Shown here: positions 1-5,792 of the stretch, in pieces
How the letters are laid out: each line of letters starts with the position of its first letter
How positions within the stretch are numbered: the first letter of the stretch is position 1
Source of the DNA: Verrucomicrobiota bacterium
GTDB lineage: Bacteria; Chlamydiota; Chlamydiia; Chlamydiales; Rhabdochlamydiaceae
Direction: 5' to 3'
Length of the DNA stretch: 5,827 bases
NCBI GenBank assembly: GCA_903970455.1
Contig: CAJCIW010000094.1
Span: forward strand, 1 to 5,827
The notes under the pieces: model-generated
Database searches by the model: none
The model's input: only the letters and a program-made list of their open reading frames with translations
What the model was told of the DNA's origin: nothing
Position numbers and translations under genes: made by a program

Positions 1-799
1 AACTCGTGATGGCGATAAGAAGAAGAGTTGCGCTCGTCCGATAAGAAAAAAAGAGGCGAAAGATGAAGTTAAAGAATAAGGCGGCCAATGCAAAATGAAA
101 ACCGGAAATGGCGAGAATGTGCTGGAGTCCGATTTTTCCAAACTCTAAACTTAAAAGGCGCTCGTCAATGTCGCCCGTTGCAAGCGCATTGAGAAATGTG
201 CGCGCATGGGGATCTTCAATCTTTCCTTTTAAATATTTGGAGAACCTCTTTTTTGTATTGAATCTCCACTGGGATAAATTAAGAGGAGAATCTGGAATCG
301 CAGTCCAGTTCCTATTTTTTTCCGGCTTTAAAACAAAATGGTAGTCTCCTTTTTGGCAAAGAATACCATCAATGGCGTAGTCGGTGTTTCCGGGAGGATG
401 CTTGCCGTATAATGGAAGGTAGAGGTGGCAGGGGAGATTAGCGTACATCTTTCCTTCACCATCAAACCTCTTCAAAGTTCCTTTGTAAAGCGTGGAACGA
501 TTGAAAGGGGAAGATTGTATTTTGACTTGATCGATGTGGAAAATGGCTGTACCTGAAATTTTTTCGTGTGGAAGGAGGGTCTTGGGGCACCGATAGGAGG
601 CGGAGAGAAAGGAAGCCACAAAACAAATTAGTGCCGCTGCCCAAATTTTCCGTTTAGAAGAAAGAGTCAACAAAACGAAGGTTAAGAACAAAAACCAGTG
701 GGTACAGAAGCTTGCTGCTGCGCCGAGAAAAACACAGAGTCCAAAGAAAAGGGCAGGATTCCTTTCCCAAAAAACTTGAAAATTATTTTTTGGAGACAT
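1..799 (-). CDS. comEC: ComEC/Rec2-family DNA internalisation channel protein, N-terminal part (3' end beyond window)
   Basis: ComEC forms the inner-membrane channel that takes single-stranded DNA into the cytoplasm during natural transformation. Only the first 266 codons are visible; the frame is open from the ATG at 799 to the window edge. The N-terminus (MSPKNNFQVFWERNPALFFG) leads into two or three hydrophobic segments at about residues 15-65. A soluble stretch at about 70-200 matches in position the DUF4131/OB-like domain of ComEC. Residues 224-235 then read GLQHILAISGFH, the hallmark that opens the family's Competence domain (typically GLxHLLAISGxH), followed by a new hydrophobic run. 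Any C-terminal metallo-beta-lactamase-like domain would lie outside the window. The ATG overlaps the last 17 bases of ndh and has no good Shine-Dalgarno sequence, so translational coupling to ndh is likely; a TTG at 808-806 is an alternative start. No frameshift is seen in the visible part. The motif and gene order make the family call strong. Confidence 0.9.
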   Translation of the reverse strand, partial: MSPKNNFQVFWERNPALFFGLCVFLGAAASFCTHWFLFLTFVLLTLSSKRKIWAAALICFVASFLSASYRCPKTLLPHEKISGTAIFHIDQVKIQSSPFNRSTLYKGTLKRFDGEGKMYANLPCHLYLPLYGKHPPGNTDYAIDGILCQKGDYHFVLKPEKNRNWTAIPDSPLNLSQWRFNTKKRFSKYLKGKIEDPHARTFLNALATGDIDERLLSLEFGKIGLQHILAISGFHFALAALFFNFIFRLFFSYRTSATLLLIAITS

Positions 800-2048
800 C
801 TTGATCAATGGGCCGAGTGATCAGTCGGACACCTCGTTCGCCGGTGAACATGGTTGCTGCCCATTCGAACATCACACCTAATCGGTTTCGGAATCCAATG
901 AGGTAAATGATATGCACAAAGGCCCACATAAGCCAGGCAAAAAAGCCGCTGAGTTGGAGTTTGCCGACCATTGCAATCGCTTTCGCTTTACCAATTGTTG
1001 CCAGGCTTCCTTTATCAAAGTAGACAAAAGGGTGCCGCTTCTCTTTGGGGGTCGCATTTTTAATGAGCTTGGCGGCATAACGGCCTTGCTGCACGGCAAC
1101 AGGAGCGACTCCAGGGAGAGGCTTTCCCTCTTTGTCGATCGAATGGGCTGCATCGCCGACTACGAAGATTTCAGGATGATCGGGGATAGTTAAATCGGGG
1201 CCGACAACGACTCGTCCTGCGCGGTCGAGAGGAACGTCGAGTGTTTTGAGCATAGGGGAGACCTGATTTCCGGCTGCCCAAATGATGTTCTTCGATCCGA
1301 TGAAGGCATCTTCTGTCTTCACCCCTGATTCATTGATCTCGATCACTTTTTTGTTTGTGATTACTTTAACCCCCATCCGTTCTAAAGCTATCCGCGCTTT
1401 TTCCGCAAGATGGCTCGGATACATGGGAAGAATTTGGGGAAGGGCTTCGATGAGGTAAATCTTCGCCTCTTCCGGTTTTATTCTCCGGAAATTTTTGAAC
1501 ATCGTCTTGTTGGCGATTTCGGCAATCGCCCCGGCCATTTCAACTCCTGTCGGTCCGCCGCCGATGATCACAAAATTTAAATACTTTGCTGCCTCCTCGA
1601 TGCTTTGAAGGCGTTCCGCTTTCTCAAAAGAAATGAGAAGCTGCTCGCGGATATTCAGAGCGTCTTTGATTGTCTTTAAACCCGGAGCAAAAAATTCCCA
1701 ATCCCCATGGCCAAAATAAGAATGACGCGCACCAATACATACGATGAGAAAATCGTATCCGTGGACATCTCCATTCAAAAGTGTGATCTGTTTGAGTGTT
1801 TTGTCGATTTTGACTACTTCCGCCATGATCACGGCTGTATTTTCCTGATTTCTGAGAATTTCACGCAGAGGCGTCGCAATTTGTCCGGGAGAAAGGGCGG
1901 CTGTTGCAACCTCATAAAGCAGGGGCTGGAAAAGATGATGGTTGGTCTTATCGATTAGAAGGACATTGAGCTTTGCGTGATTTAAAGCCTTTGCGGCAGT
2001 CAGCCCGGCAAACCCTCCTCCAATGATGACGACTTTCGTATATGCCAT
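783..2048 (-). CDS. ndh: Type II NADH:quinone oxidoreductase (NDH-2)
   Basis: This is a single-subunit, non-proton-pumping NADH dehydrogenase that passes electrons from NADH via FAD to membrane quinone. The protein has 421 residues, normal for the family. Seen in order: the FAD-binding motif GGGFAG at residues 10-15 after a beta strand, the NDH-2 segment FQPLLYEVAT from residue 40, the second dinucleotide fold GGGPTG at 163-168 followed by VEMAGAIAE, the FAD-contacting VVGDAA at 296-301, and the quinone-site-like VAPVAVQQGRYAA at 314-326. A hydrophobic, aromatic C-terminus (about 370-396) fits membrane anchoring. The frame is open 26 codons further up, to an ATG at 2126. I chose the ATG at 2048 because it is preceded by GGAAGAGGG and puts the FAD motif at the usual distance from the N-terminus; the ATGs at 2126 and 2078 have no ribosome binding site. 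The gene leads into comEC by overlap and diverges from hprK. Confidence 0.95.
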   Translation of the reverse strand: MAYTKVVIIGGGFAGLTAAKALNHAKLNVLLIDKTNHHLFQPLLYEVATAALSPGQIATPLREILRNQENTAVIMAEVVKIDKTLKQITLLNGDVHGYDFLIVCIGARHSYFGHGDWEFFAPGLKTIKDALNIREQLLISFEKAERLQSIEEAAKYLNFVIIGGGPTGVEMAGAIAEIANKTMFKNFRRIKPEEAKIYLIEALPQILPMYPSHLAEKARIALERMGVKVITNKKVIEINESGVKTEDAFIGSKNIIWAAGNQVSPMLKTLDVPLDRAGRVVVGPDLTIPDHPEIFVVGDAAHSIDKEGKPLPGVAPVAVQQGRYAAKLIKNATPKEKRHPFVYFDKGSLATIGKAKAIAMVGKLQLSGFFAWLMWAFVHIIYLIGFRNRLGVMFEWAATMFTGERGVRLITRPIDQDVSKK

Positions 2049-2050
2049 GG

Positions 2051-2059
2051 CCCTCTTCC
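2051..2059 (-). promoter_or_regulatory. Ribosome binding site of ndh (decides the start)
   Basis: Read on the minus strand the bases are GGAAGAGGG, lying 2 bases before the ATG at 2048. The GGAAG part has a 6-base spacing. The in-frame ATGs upstream (2126 and 2078) have no purine-rich element before them, so this site favours the shorter protein. Confidence 0.65.
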
Positions 2060-2234
2060 AACTGCGAGCGATCGTCATTTTTTTCGAAACAGGATTAAAA
2101 AGCAATTTCTTCTGTGCCGTTCTCAAAAAAGAAAGGAGCTGATAAAGTCAGAGCATTAAATATTAAGAGGATGTCTACAAAGTGAGGCTTCGTCGAGTTT
2201 TCGAGATTTTGGCCGCTTTTCGATTCACAATGTG

Positions 2235-2240
2235 TATAAA
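2235..2240 (+). promoter_or_regulatory. Possible -10 element for the hprK-ptsH-ptsI operon
   Basis: TATAAA lies 27 bases before the hprK ATG and would give a leader of about 20 bases containing the ribosome binding site. No recognisable -35 hexamer lies 15-19 bases upstream, so this is a weak call based on one element and its location. Confidence 0.25.
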
Positions 2241-2255
2241 GCACCCTGGTTCCCA

Positions 2256-2261
2256 AAAGGA
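2256..2261 (+). promoter_or_regulatory. Ribosome binding site of hprK
   Basis: AAAGGA lies 6 bases before the ATG at 2268, an ideal spacing. It supports that ATG as the start of hprK. Confidence 0.65.
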
Positions 2262-2267
2262 TCGTAA

Positions 2268-3242
2268 ATGTATTTAGTCCAAGACCTTTTTGATAAATAT
2301 GGCGTACACCTCGAACTGCAATGGATCGCAGGAAAAAAAGGGATAAAACGTCCCATCAAAGTTCCCGAGGTTCATCGTCCTGGCCTCCCGCTCTCGGGCT
2401 ATATGAAAAACTATGTTAGCCAGCGCATTCTTATTTTTGGCAATGTTGAAACCGTTTATTTAAAGGATCTGGGGAAAGAAACACGCATAGAAAGACTGCG
2501 TAGCATTCTAACTCCCCAGACGCCGGCTGTGATCGTCGCCGGGCGTTTTCAGCCTTCCAAGGAATTGATTTATTTTTGTGAGCAGGATGGGATCCCTCTG
2601 TTCAAAACAGGAATGCCGACGATGAATCTGCTTAGCAAGATGACATTGCTTCTCAACGAGGAATTCTCGCCGACGATGACATGCCATGGCACCCTTGTCG
2701 AGGCATTTGGCGTCGGTATTCTCATCCAAGGGGATTCATCGGTAGGCAAAAGCGAGGCTGCTTTAGGATTGATCGAGAGAGGCCATCGGCTCATTTCGGA
2801 TGATGTCGTTAAAATTCGTCTCCGCGATGGGGCGTATTTGGAGGGGTGTGGCCCCGAATTGACAAGACACCTAATGGAGATCCGCGGAATTGGAATTATC
2901 AATGTGGCCCATCTCTATGGAGCTGTGTGCGTGCGCGATCACAAAACTGTGGAGTTGATAGTCAAGTTGGAAGAGTGGGACGATCGCAGATTTTACGATC
3001 GGATCGGCCTGGATGAAAAATACTGCGATATCCTTGGTGTCAACGTGCCTTACCATATCCTGCCTGTGAAGCCTGGCCGTGATGTGGTGTTATTAATTGA
3101 GACAATTGTTTTGAATCATCGGTTAAAAGAAATGGGTTATAATTCTGCCAAGGAATTTAATGCGAAATTGCTTGAGACAATTTCAAAAAAGCAAAACGAA
3201 AGGAAGAAAGTCCGTGAAACTGTCTCGCAAACTAAGAATTAA
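2268..3242 (+). CDS. hprK: HPr kinase/phosphorylase (HprK/P)
   Basis: A bifunctional cytoplasmic enzyme that phosphorylates HPr on a serine using ATP or pyrophosphate and removes the phosphate again by phosphorolysis. The protein has 324 residues, close to the usual 310-320. Residues 1 to about 130 form the N-terminal HprK domain. The catalytic domain follows with a conserved CHGTLVEAFG stretch (His140), Walker A GDSSVGKS at 155-162, SDD at 177-179 (catalytic aspartates), the family signature LMEIRGIGIINV at 202-213, and KPGRD at 268-272. The Walker loop has Ser where many homologues have Gly (GDSGVGKS), but the GxxxxGKS pattern is kept. The C-terminal 25 or so residues are charged and lack family motifs. 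The last 29 bases overlap ptsH, which encodes its substrate. This tight coupling matches the function, and the identification is very secure. Confidence 0.97.
   Translation: MYLVQDLFDKYGVHLELQWIAGKKGIKRPIKVPEVHRPGLPLSGYMKNYVSQRILIFGNVETVYLKDLGKETRIERLRSILTPQTPAVIVAGRFQPSKELIYFCEQDGIPLFKTGMPTMNLLSKMTLLLNEEFSPTMTCHGTLVEAFGVGILIQGDSSVGKSEAALGLIERGHRLISDDVVKIRLRDGAYLEGCGPELTRHLMEIRGIGIINVAHLYGAVCVRDHKTVELIVKLEEWDDRRFYDRIGLDEKYCDILGVNVPYHILPVKPGRDVVLLIETIVLNHRLKEMGYNSAKEFNAKLLETISKKQNERKKVRETVSQTKN
3199..3204 (+). promoter_or_regulatory. Ribosome binding site of ptsH, inside hprK
   Basis: AAAGGA lies 9 bases before the GTG at 3214, within the final codons of hprK. It supports the GTG start over the in-frame ATG at 3160, which would add 18 residues not found in HPr proteins. 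Confidence 0.65.
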
Positions 3243-3480
3243 AAATGCTCTTGGATTGCATGCTCGCCCTGCAACGGTGATCGTGAAGGTGCTTCAAGGG
3301 ACAACATCTCAGGTTTCTTTTACCTATCGGAAAGAAACGATCAATGCTAGAAGCATTATGAGCATTCTTATGCTCGCGGCAGCCAAAAATTCTCTGATCA
3401 CAGTCGCTGTCGATGGAGAAGATGCTGAAGAAACGATGCAAAAAATTGTCGAAGCTTTTGAAACCCAGTTTGGGGAATGA
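3214..3480 (+). CDS. ptsH: Phosphocarrier protein HPr
   Basis: HPr is the small cytoplasmic phosphocarrier between Enzyme I and downstream partners. With the GTG start the protein has 88 residues, exactly the family size, and begins with the first beta strand (KLSRKLRIKN). The active-site loop LGLHARPATVIV gives His16, the residue phosphorylated by Enzyme I, with the conserved Arg18 and Pro19. The second site, NARSIMSILML, gives Ser47, equivalent to the Bacillus Ser46 that HprK phosphorylates; the flanking Ser-Ile-Met is conserved. Both sites are intact, so the protein can serve both the PEP-dependent relay and the ATP-dependent switch. It overlaps hprK by 29 bases and lies 4 bases before ptsI, so the three genes are surely co-transcribed. 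The ATG at 3160 is an alternative start that I consider unlikely. Confidence 0.96.
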   Translation: MKLSRKLRIKNALGLHARPATVIVKVLQGTTSQVSFTYRKETINARSIMSILMLAAAKNSLITVAVDGEDAEETMQKIVEAFETQFGE

Positions 3481-3484
3481 GGGT

Positions 3485-5239
3485 ATGAAGAATCGGGAAG
3501 AAATTCTGATCCGGGGAGTTCCAGTCAGCGAAGGCATCGCTATTGGCGTCCCTTTTTTCTTGCTCCCCGCTGAAAAAGAAATTCCGGAATTCCCGATTTC
3601 TTTGAAAGAAGTCGATGATGAGATTGCCCGTTATCGCAATGCTCTCTATTCAAGCCGGGAAGATTTGACCCAATTAAGGGATGATCTCGCTATGGAAGCC
3701 GCCGATGCGGCCACTATTCTCGATTCCCATATTTCGATGTTGGACGATCCTTTGATGACCGTGCATATGGAAGAAAAAATCCGGCAGATGCTTCAGAAGC
3801 CCGAGTCTGTTTTCCATACTGTCATGACAGATTATGAAAAGCGGTTTTCACAAACCACGAACCCCTTTTTTCAAGAGCGTCTCGTCGACGTGATGGACCT
3901 TGCCAAACGCGTTCTGGGTCATTTGTGCCCCAGTAAGGGACATTCTCTAAACAGCGTCCCTTTTAATTCGATTGTATTTGCTAAGGAATTGATCCCTTCC
4001 TACACCGCGTCCGCCGAACAATGCCGTGTTGGAGCATTTGTGACCCAGTTGGGAGGAGGAAATTCCCATGCCGCTCTCATTGCGAGGGCAAAAGGGATTC
4101 CCTATGTGGCTTGCGTCGATGTTGCAGCCCTTCAAGACATCTCTTCCCGCTCTGTCATTGTCGACGGCCAGACAGGAGATGTCATCTTCAATCCTGCCCC
4201 CGCTACCTTGGAGAAATACAAACAGCGCAAAACTTGCCTTAAAACTTCTATGCAGCTCCTTCATAAAGAACTTCAGTACGATGCGGAAACGATCGACGGC
4301 TGCGCGATTCAGGTTTATGCCAACATCGGAAATATCAGCGATCTGGACAATATCCAGCAGCTGGGCGCCGAGGGAATAGGGCTTTTTCGGACGGAATATC
4401 TTTTTTTCCAAAATCGACAGCTGATCGCCTCGGAAGAAGACCAATATCACGCTTATGTGAAATTAATCCTCGCCATCAATCCATTGCCTGCGGTGATCCG
4501 TGTCTTCGATGTGGGAGGAGACAAAATTCCTGAACTTTTTGCGGAAGGGGAGAAGGAGCCTAATCCTGTTCTCGGTTGCCGAGGGATTCGATTTTTACTC
4601 CGCCATAAGGAGATTTTTAAAATTCAACTCCGTGCGATCCTGCGCGCAGCGATTCATGGGGATGTCCGGATCCTTCTTCCATTAATTTCGGATGTCCATG
4701 AACTAGAAGCGTCTCAATCGCTCCTCCACGAAGTCGCTCAAGATTTGTTCTCTGAAGGGATTCCGTGCAGGGGGGACATCCCTATTGGGTGTATGATTGA
4801 AGTCCCTTCCGCTGTACTCATCTGCGATGCGCTTGCCAAACGGTCCGATTTTCTGTCCATCGGTACGAATGATCTCGTCCAATACACTCTCGGCATCGAC
4901 CGCAGCAACCCGGCGATGAGCGATTTCTTCTATCCTGCCCACCCAAGCGTACTAAGGATGATCAAGATGGTCATTACGGAAGCCAAGCGGTACGGAAAAA
5001 GCGTGACGATTTGCGGAGAGATCGCCTCCAATCCCCTTTTTATACCCCTTCTTCTCGGCCTGGGCGTCGACCAGCTCTCCTGTTCTCCCCGCTATATTCC
5101 CGTTGTCAAACGCTCGATTCGGCAAACCAGCTTGATCGCCGCTTATGAACTCGCCGGAAAAATCCTGGCGATTGACTCAACAAAAGAAGTCTCACGCGTA
5201 CTCATGGAAGCTTATAATAAGGTAACCGAACCTCTTTAA
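3485..5239 (+). CDS. ptsI: Phosphoenolpyruvate-protein phosphotransferase, PTS Enzyme I
   Basis: Enzyme I autophosphorylates from phosphoenolpyruvate and donates the phosphate to HPr His16 in the cytoplasm. The protein has 584 residues (family about 570-580). In order: an N-terminal HPr-binding helical region (about 35-145), the phosphohistidine domain with GGGNSHAALIAR (active His195), and the PEP-binding TIM barrel from about 265. The barrel carries GIGLFRTEYLF (Arg302), RVFDVGGDK (Arg339), LGCRGIR (Arg366), the metal ligand Glu439 in IEVPSA, the signature LSIGTNDLVQYTLGIDR with Asp463, and Cys510 in ICGEIASNP. All catalytic residues are present. The phosphosite has Gly-Asn where Arg-Thr is common (GGRTSH), still within the general PEP-utiliser pattern. 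The frame is open back to an ATG at 3413 inside ptsH, but the ATG at 3485 has GGGGAA upstream (3472-3477) and gives the normal N-terminus. The next genes look unrelated. Confidence 0.97.
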   Translation: MKNREEILIRGVPVSEGIAIGVPFFLLPAEKEIPEFPISLKEVDDEIARYRNALYSSREDLTQLRDDLAMEAADAATILDSHISMLDDPLMTVHMEEKIRQMLQKPESVFHTVMTDYEKRFSQTTNPFFQERLVDVMDLAKRVLGHLCPSKGHSLNSVPFNSIVFAKELIPSYTASAEQCRVGAFVTQLGGGNSHAALIARAKGIPYVACVDVAALQDISSRSVIVDGQTGDVIFNPAPATLEKYKQRKTCLKTSMQLLHKELQYDAETIDGCAIQVYANIGNISDLDNIQQLGAEGIGLFRTEYLFFQNRQLIASEEDQYHAYVKLILAINPLPAVIRVFDVGGDKIPELFAEGEKEPNPVLGCRGIRFLLRHKEIFKIQLRAILRAAIHGDVRILLPLISDVHELEASQSLLHEVAQDLFSEGIPCRGDIPIGCMIEVPSAVLICDALAKRSDFLSIGTNDLVQYTLGIDRSNPAMSDFFYPAHPSVLRMIKMVITEAKRYGKSVTICGEIASNPLFIPLLLGLGVDQLSCSPRYIPVVKRSIRQTSLIAAYELAGKILAIDSTKEVSRVLMEAYNKVTEPL

Positions 5240-5253
5240 AGGAAAAAAAATTT

Positions 5254-5607
5254 ATCAAGAAAATTTCATTTCAATTCTTTTCATTTATATTCCTGCTGCT
5301 TTCGATAAATTGCATAGCTGATTGTTCGAAAAATGAGATGCATTTTATTCCATGTCCAAAGACCTATGTTACGCCTGAACAAATCGTCTTTCATGAAAAT
5401 GCAATTTTTGTCCAGGTGAATGGTATGGTTATGCAAACGCAAAGTATTAGTGTAGACGAGCAAGGCATCTTCTTTGCAGATGCAAGAGATGGAGACTGCG
5501 GCGCAATGCAGTGGAAATGTGTAAAGCCCATTGTTCCAGGAATTCCATGCGACAGATGCAACTGGATATGGCATAGTTGGTGTACCAACTGTGGAAAGTC
5601 GAGATGA
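5254..5607 (+). CDS. Small secreted cysteine-rich protein with CxxC pairs; start codon non-canonical or mutated
   Basis: I do not recognise this family. An ATG at 5338 gives an 89-residue protein without a convincing ribosome binding site. The frame is open upstream, and from an ATC codon at 5254 it reads KKISFQFFSFIFLLLS, a textbook signal peptide: two lysines, a hydrophobic core, then a C-I-A/D signal-peptidase-like cut near residue 22. AAGGA at 5239-5243 lies 10 bases before that ATC. No ATG, GTG or TTG occurs in the upstream extension, so either ATC acts as a rare start, an ATG has mutated, or there is a base error. An S-I-N-C at 17-20 is a poor lipobox alternative. The mature part has eight cysteines. 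The last four form C-x2-C-x7-C-x2-C at residues 99-113, like a zinc ribbon or two disulfides, next to aromatic residues. G+C is lower than in ptsI. A shorter cytosolic form from 5338, or a decaying gene, is possible. Confidence 0.6.
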   Translation: MKKISFQFFSFIFLLLSINCIADCSKNEMHFIPCPKTYVTPEQIVFHENAIFVQVNGMVMQTQSISVDEQGIFFADARDGDCGAMQWKCVKPIVPGIPCDRCNWIWHSWCTNCGKSR

Positions 5608-5610
5608 GTA

Positions 5611-5730
5611 TTGAAGAATAAATGGTTATGGAGTTTGATCATTGCAGTACCGGCTCTGTTAGCGGGATTTTTTTTCCCAAATTTATCTCTGTACTGGACA
5701 AAAAATAACTTGATGAAGACAACTCGCTGA
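5611..5730 (+). CDS. Possible 39-residue membrane peptide or truncated gene start (TTG start)
   Basis: Starting at a TTG 3 bases after the preceding stop, the frame encodes KNKWLWSLIIAVPALLAGFF followed by a short polar tail and a TGA. The lysine-rich start, the single hydrophobic segment at about residues 5-22 and the Pro-Asn after it look like a signal anchor or signal peptide, not random sequence. The ribosome binding site is doubtful: GAGA at 5601-5604 has a 6-base spacing. The frame ends just where inverted repeats and a transposase-like start begin, so this may be the 5' stump of a longer membrane or exported gene cut by an insertion. I do not recognise the protein. An overlapping 28-codon frame from an ATG at 5622 is less protein-like. 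Confidence 0.3.
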   Translation: MKNKWLWSLIIAVPALLAGFFFPNLSLYWTKNNLMKTTR

Positions 5731-5792
5731 AGAGCGATCATATCTCGTTGACTTTCAAACAGCGAGGTATAATGAAACACATCAGCGAGTTG
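5720..5792. repeat. 11-base perfect inverted repeat with an internal partial copy
   Basis: CAACTCGCTGA (5720-5730) is the exact reverse complement of TCAGCGAGTTG (5782-5792). A third partial copy, CAGCGAG, is at 5760-5766, inside the hairpin. The left arm could therefore pair with either right-hand copy. It may be a mobile-element end structure, an alternative mRNA fold or a binding site; the sequence alone does not say which. Confidence 0.5.
5740..5770 (+). promoter_or_regulatory. Hairpin covering the ribosome binding site of the right-edge gene
   Basis: Bases 5740-5750 (ATATCTCGTTG) pair with 5760-5770 (CAGCGAGGTAT) along 11 positions, nine Watson-Crick and two G-U, around a 9-base loop. 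The 3' arm contains GAGG (5764-5767), the likely Shine-Dalgarno sequence for the ATG at 5772. No T-run follows, so it is not an intrinsic terminator. It would lower translation when the region is transcribed from upstream, as known for several insertion sequences; that role is inferred. Confidence 0.5.

Larger units (their letters stand above)
2049..2267. other. Divergent intergenic region between ndh and hprK
   Basis: These 219 bases separate the minus-strand ndh-comEC unit from the plus-strand hprK operon, so promoters for both should lie here. I find no RNA gene, no convincing operator palindrome and no intrinsic terminator. On the plus strand there is a reasonable -10-like TATAAA at 2235-2240 but no good -35 at normal spacing. 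On the minus strand, TTGTAG (2181-2176) is a possible -35, but the sequence 17 bases further on is a poor -10. Part of the region (2049-2126) is open in the ndh frame and would be coding if the upstream ATG were used. Confidence 0.6.

Noticed and set aside
108..344. 78-codon plus-strand frame near the left edge
   Set aside because: Antisense to comEC, whose frame on the other strand carries the GLQHILAISG motif; the plus-strand product is low complexity and basic.
462..644. 60-codon minus-strand frame
   Set aside because: Same strand as comEC but out of frame with it; the comEC frame is open throughout and has family motifs.
912..1193. 93-codon plus-strand frame opposite ndh
   Set aside because: It lies wholly antisense to the strongly supported ndh gene, has no recognisable motif and no ribosome binding site.
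2049..2126. 26-codon N-terminal extension of ndh from the ATG at 2126
   Set aside because: No ribosome binding site, basic residues unlike NDH-2 starts, and it would take most of the divergent promoter region; the ATG at 2048 fits better.
3947..4450. 167-codon minus-strand frame inside ptsI
   Set aside because: The longest antisense frame, but fully inside ptsI with no motif; a codon-bias shadow.
5228..5253. Possible terminator after ptsI (CCTCTTTAAAGG and the following A-run)
   Set aside because: The palindrome is short and A+T-rich, and the following run is A, not T, on the plus strand; it more likely holds the ribosome binding site of the next gene.
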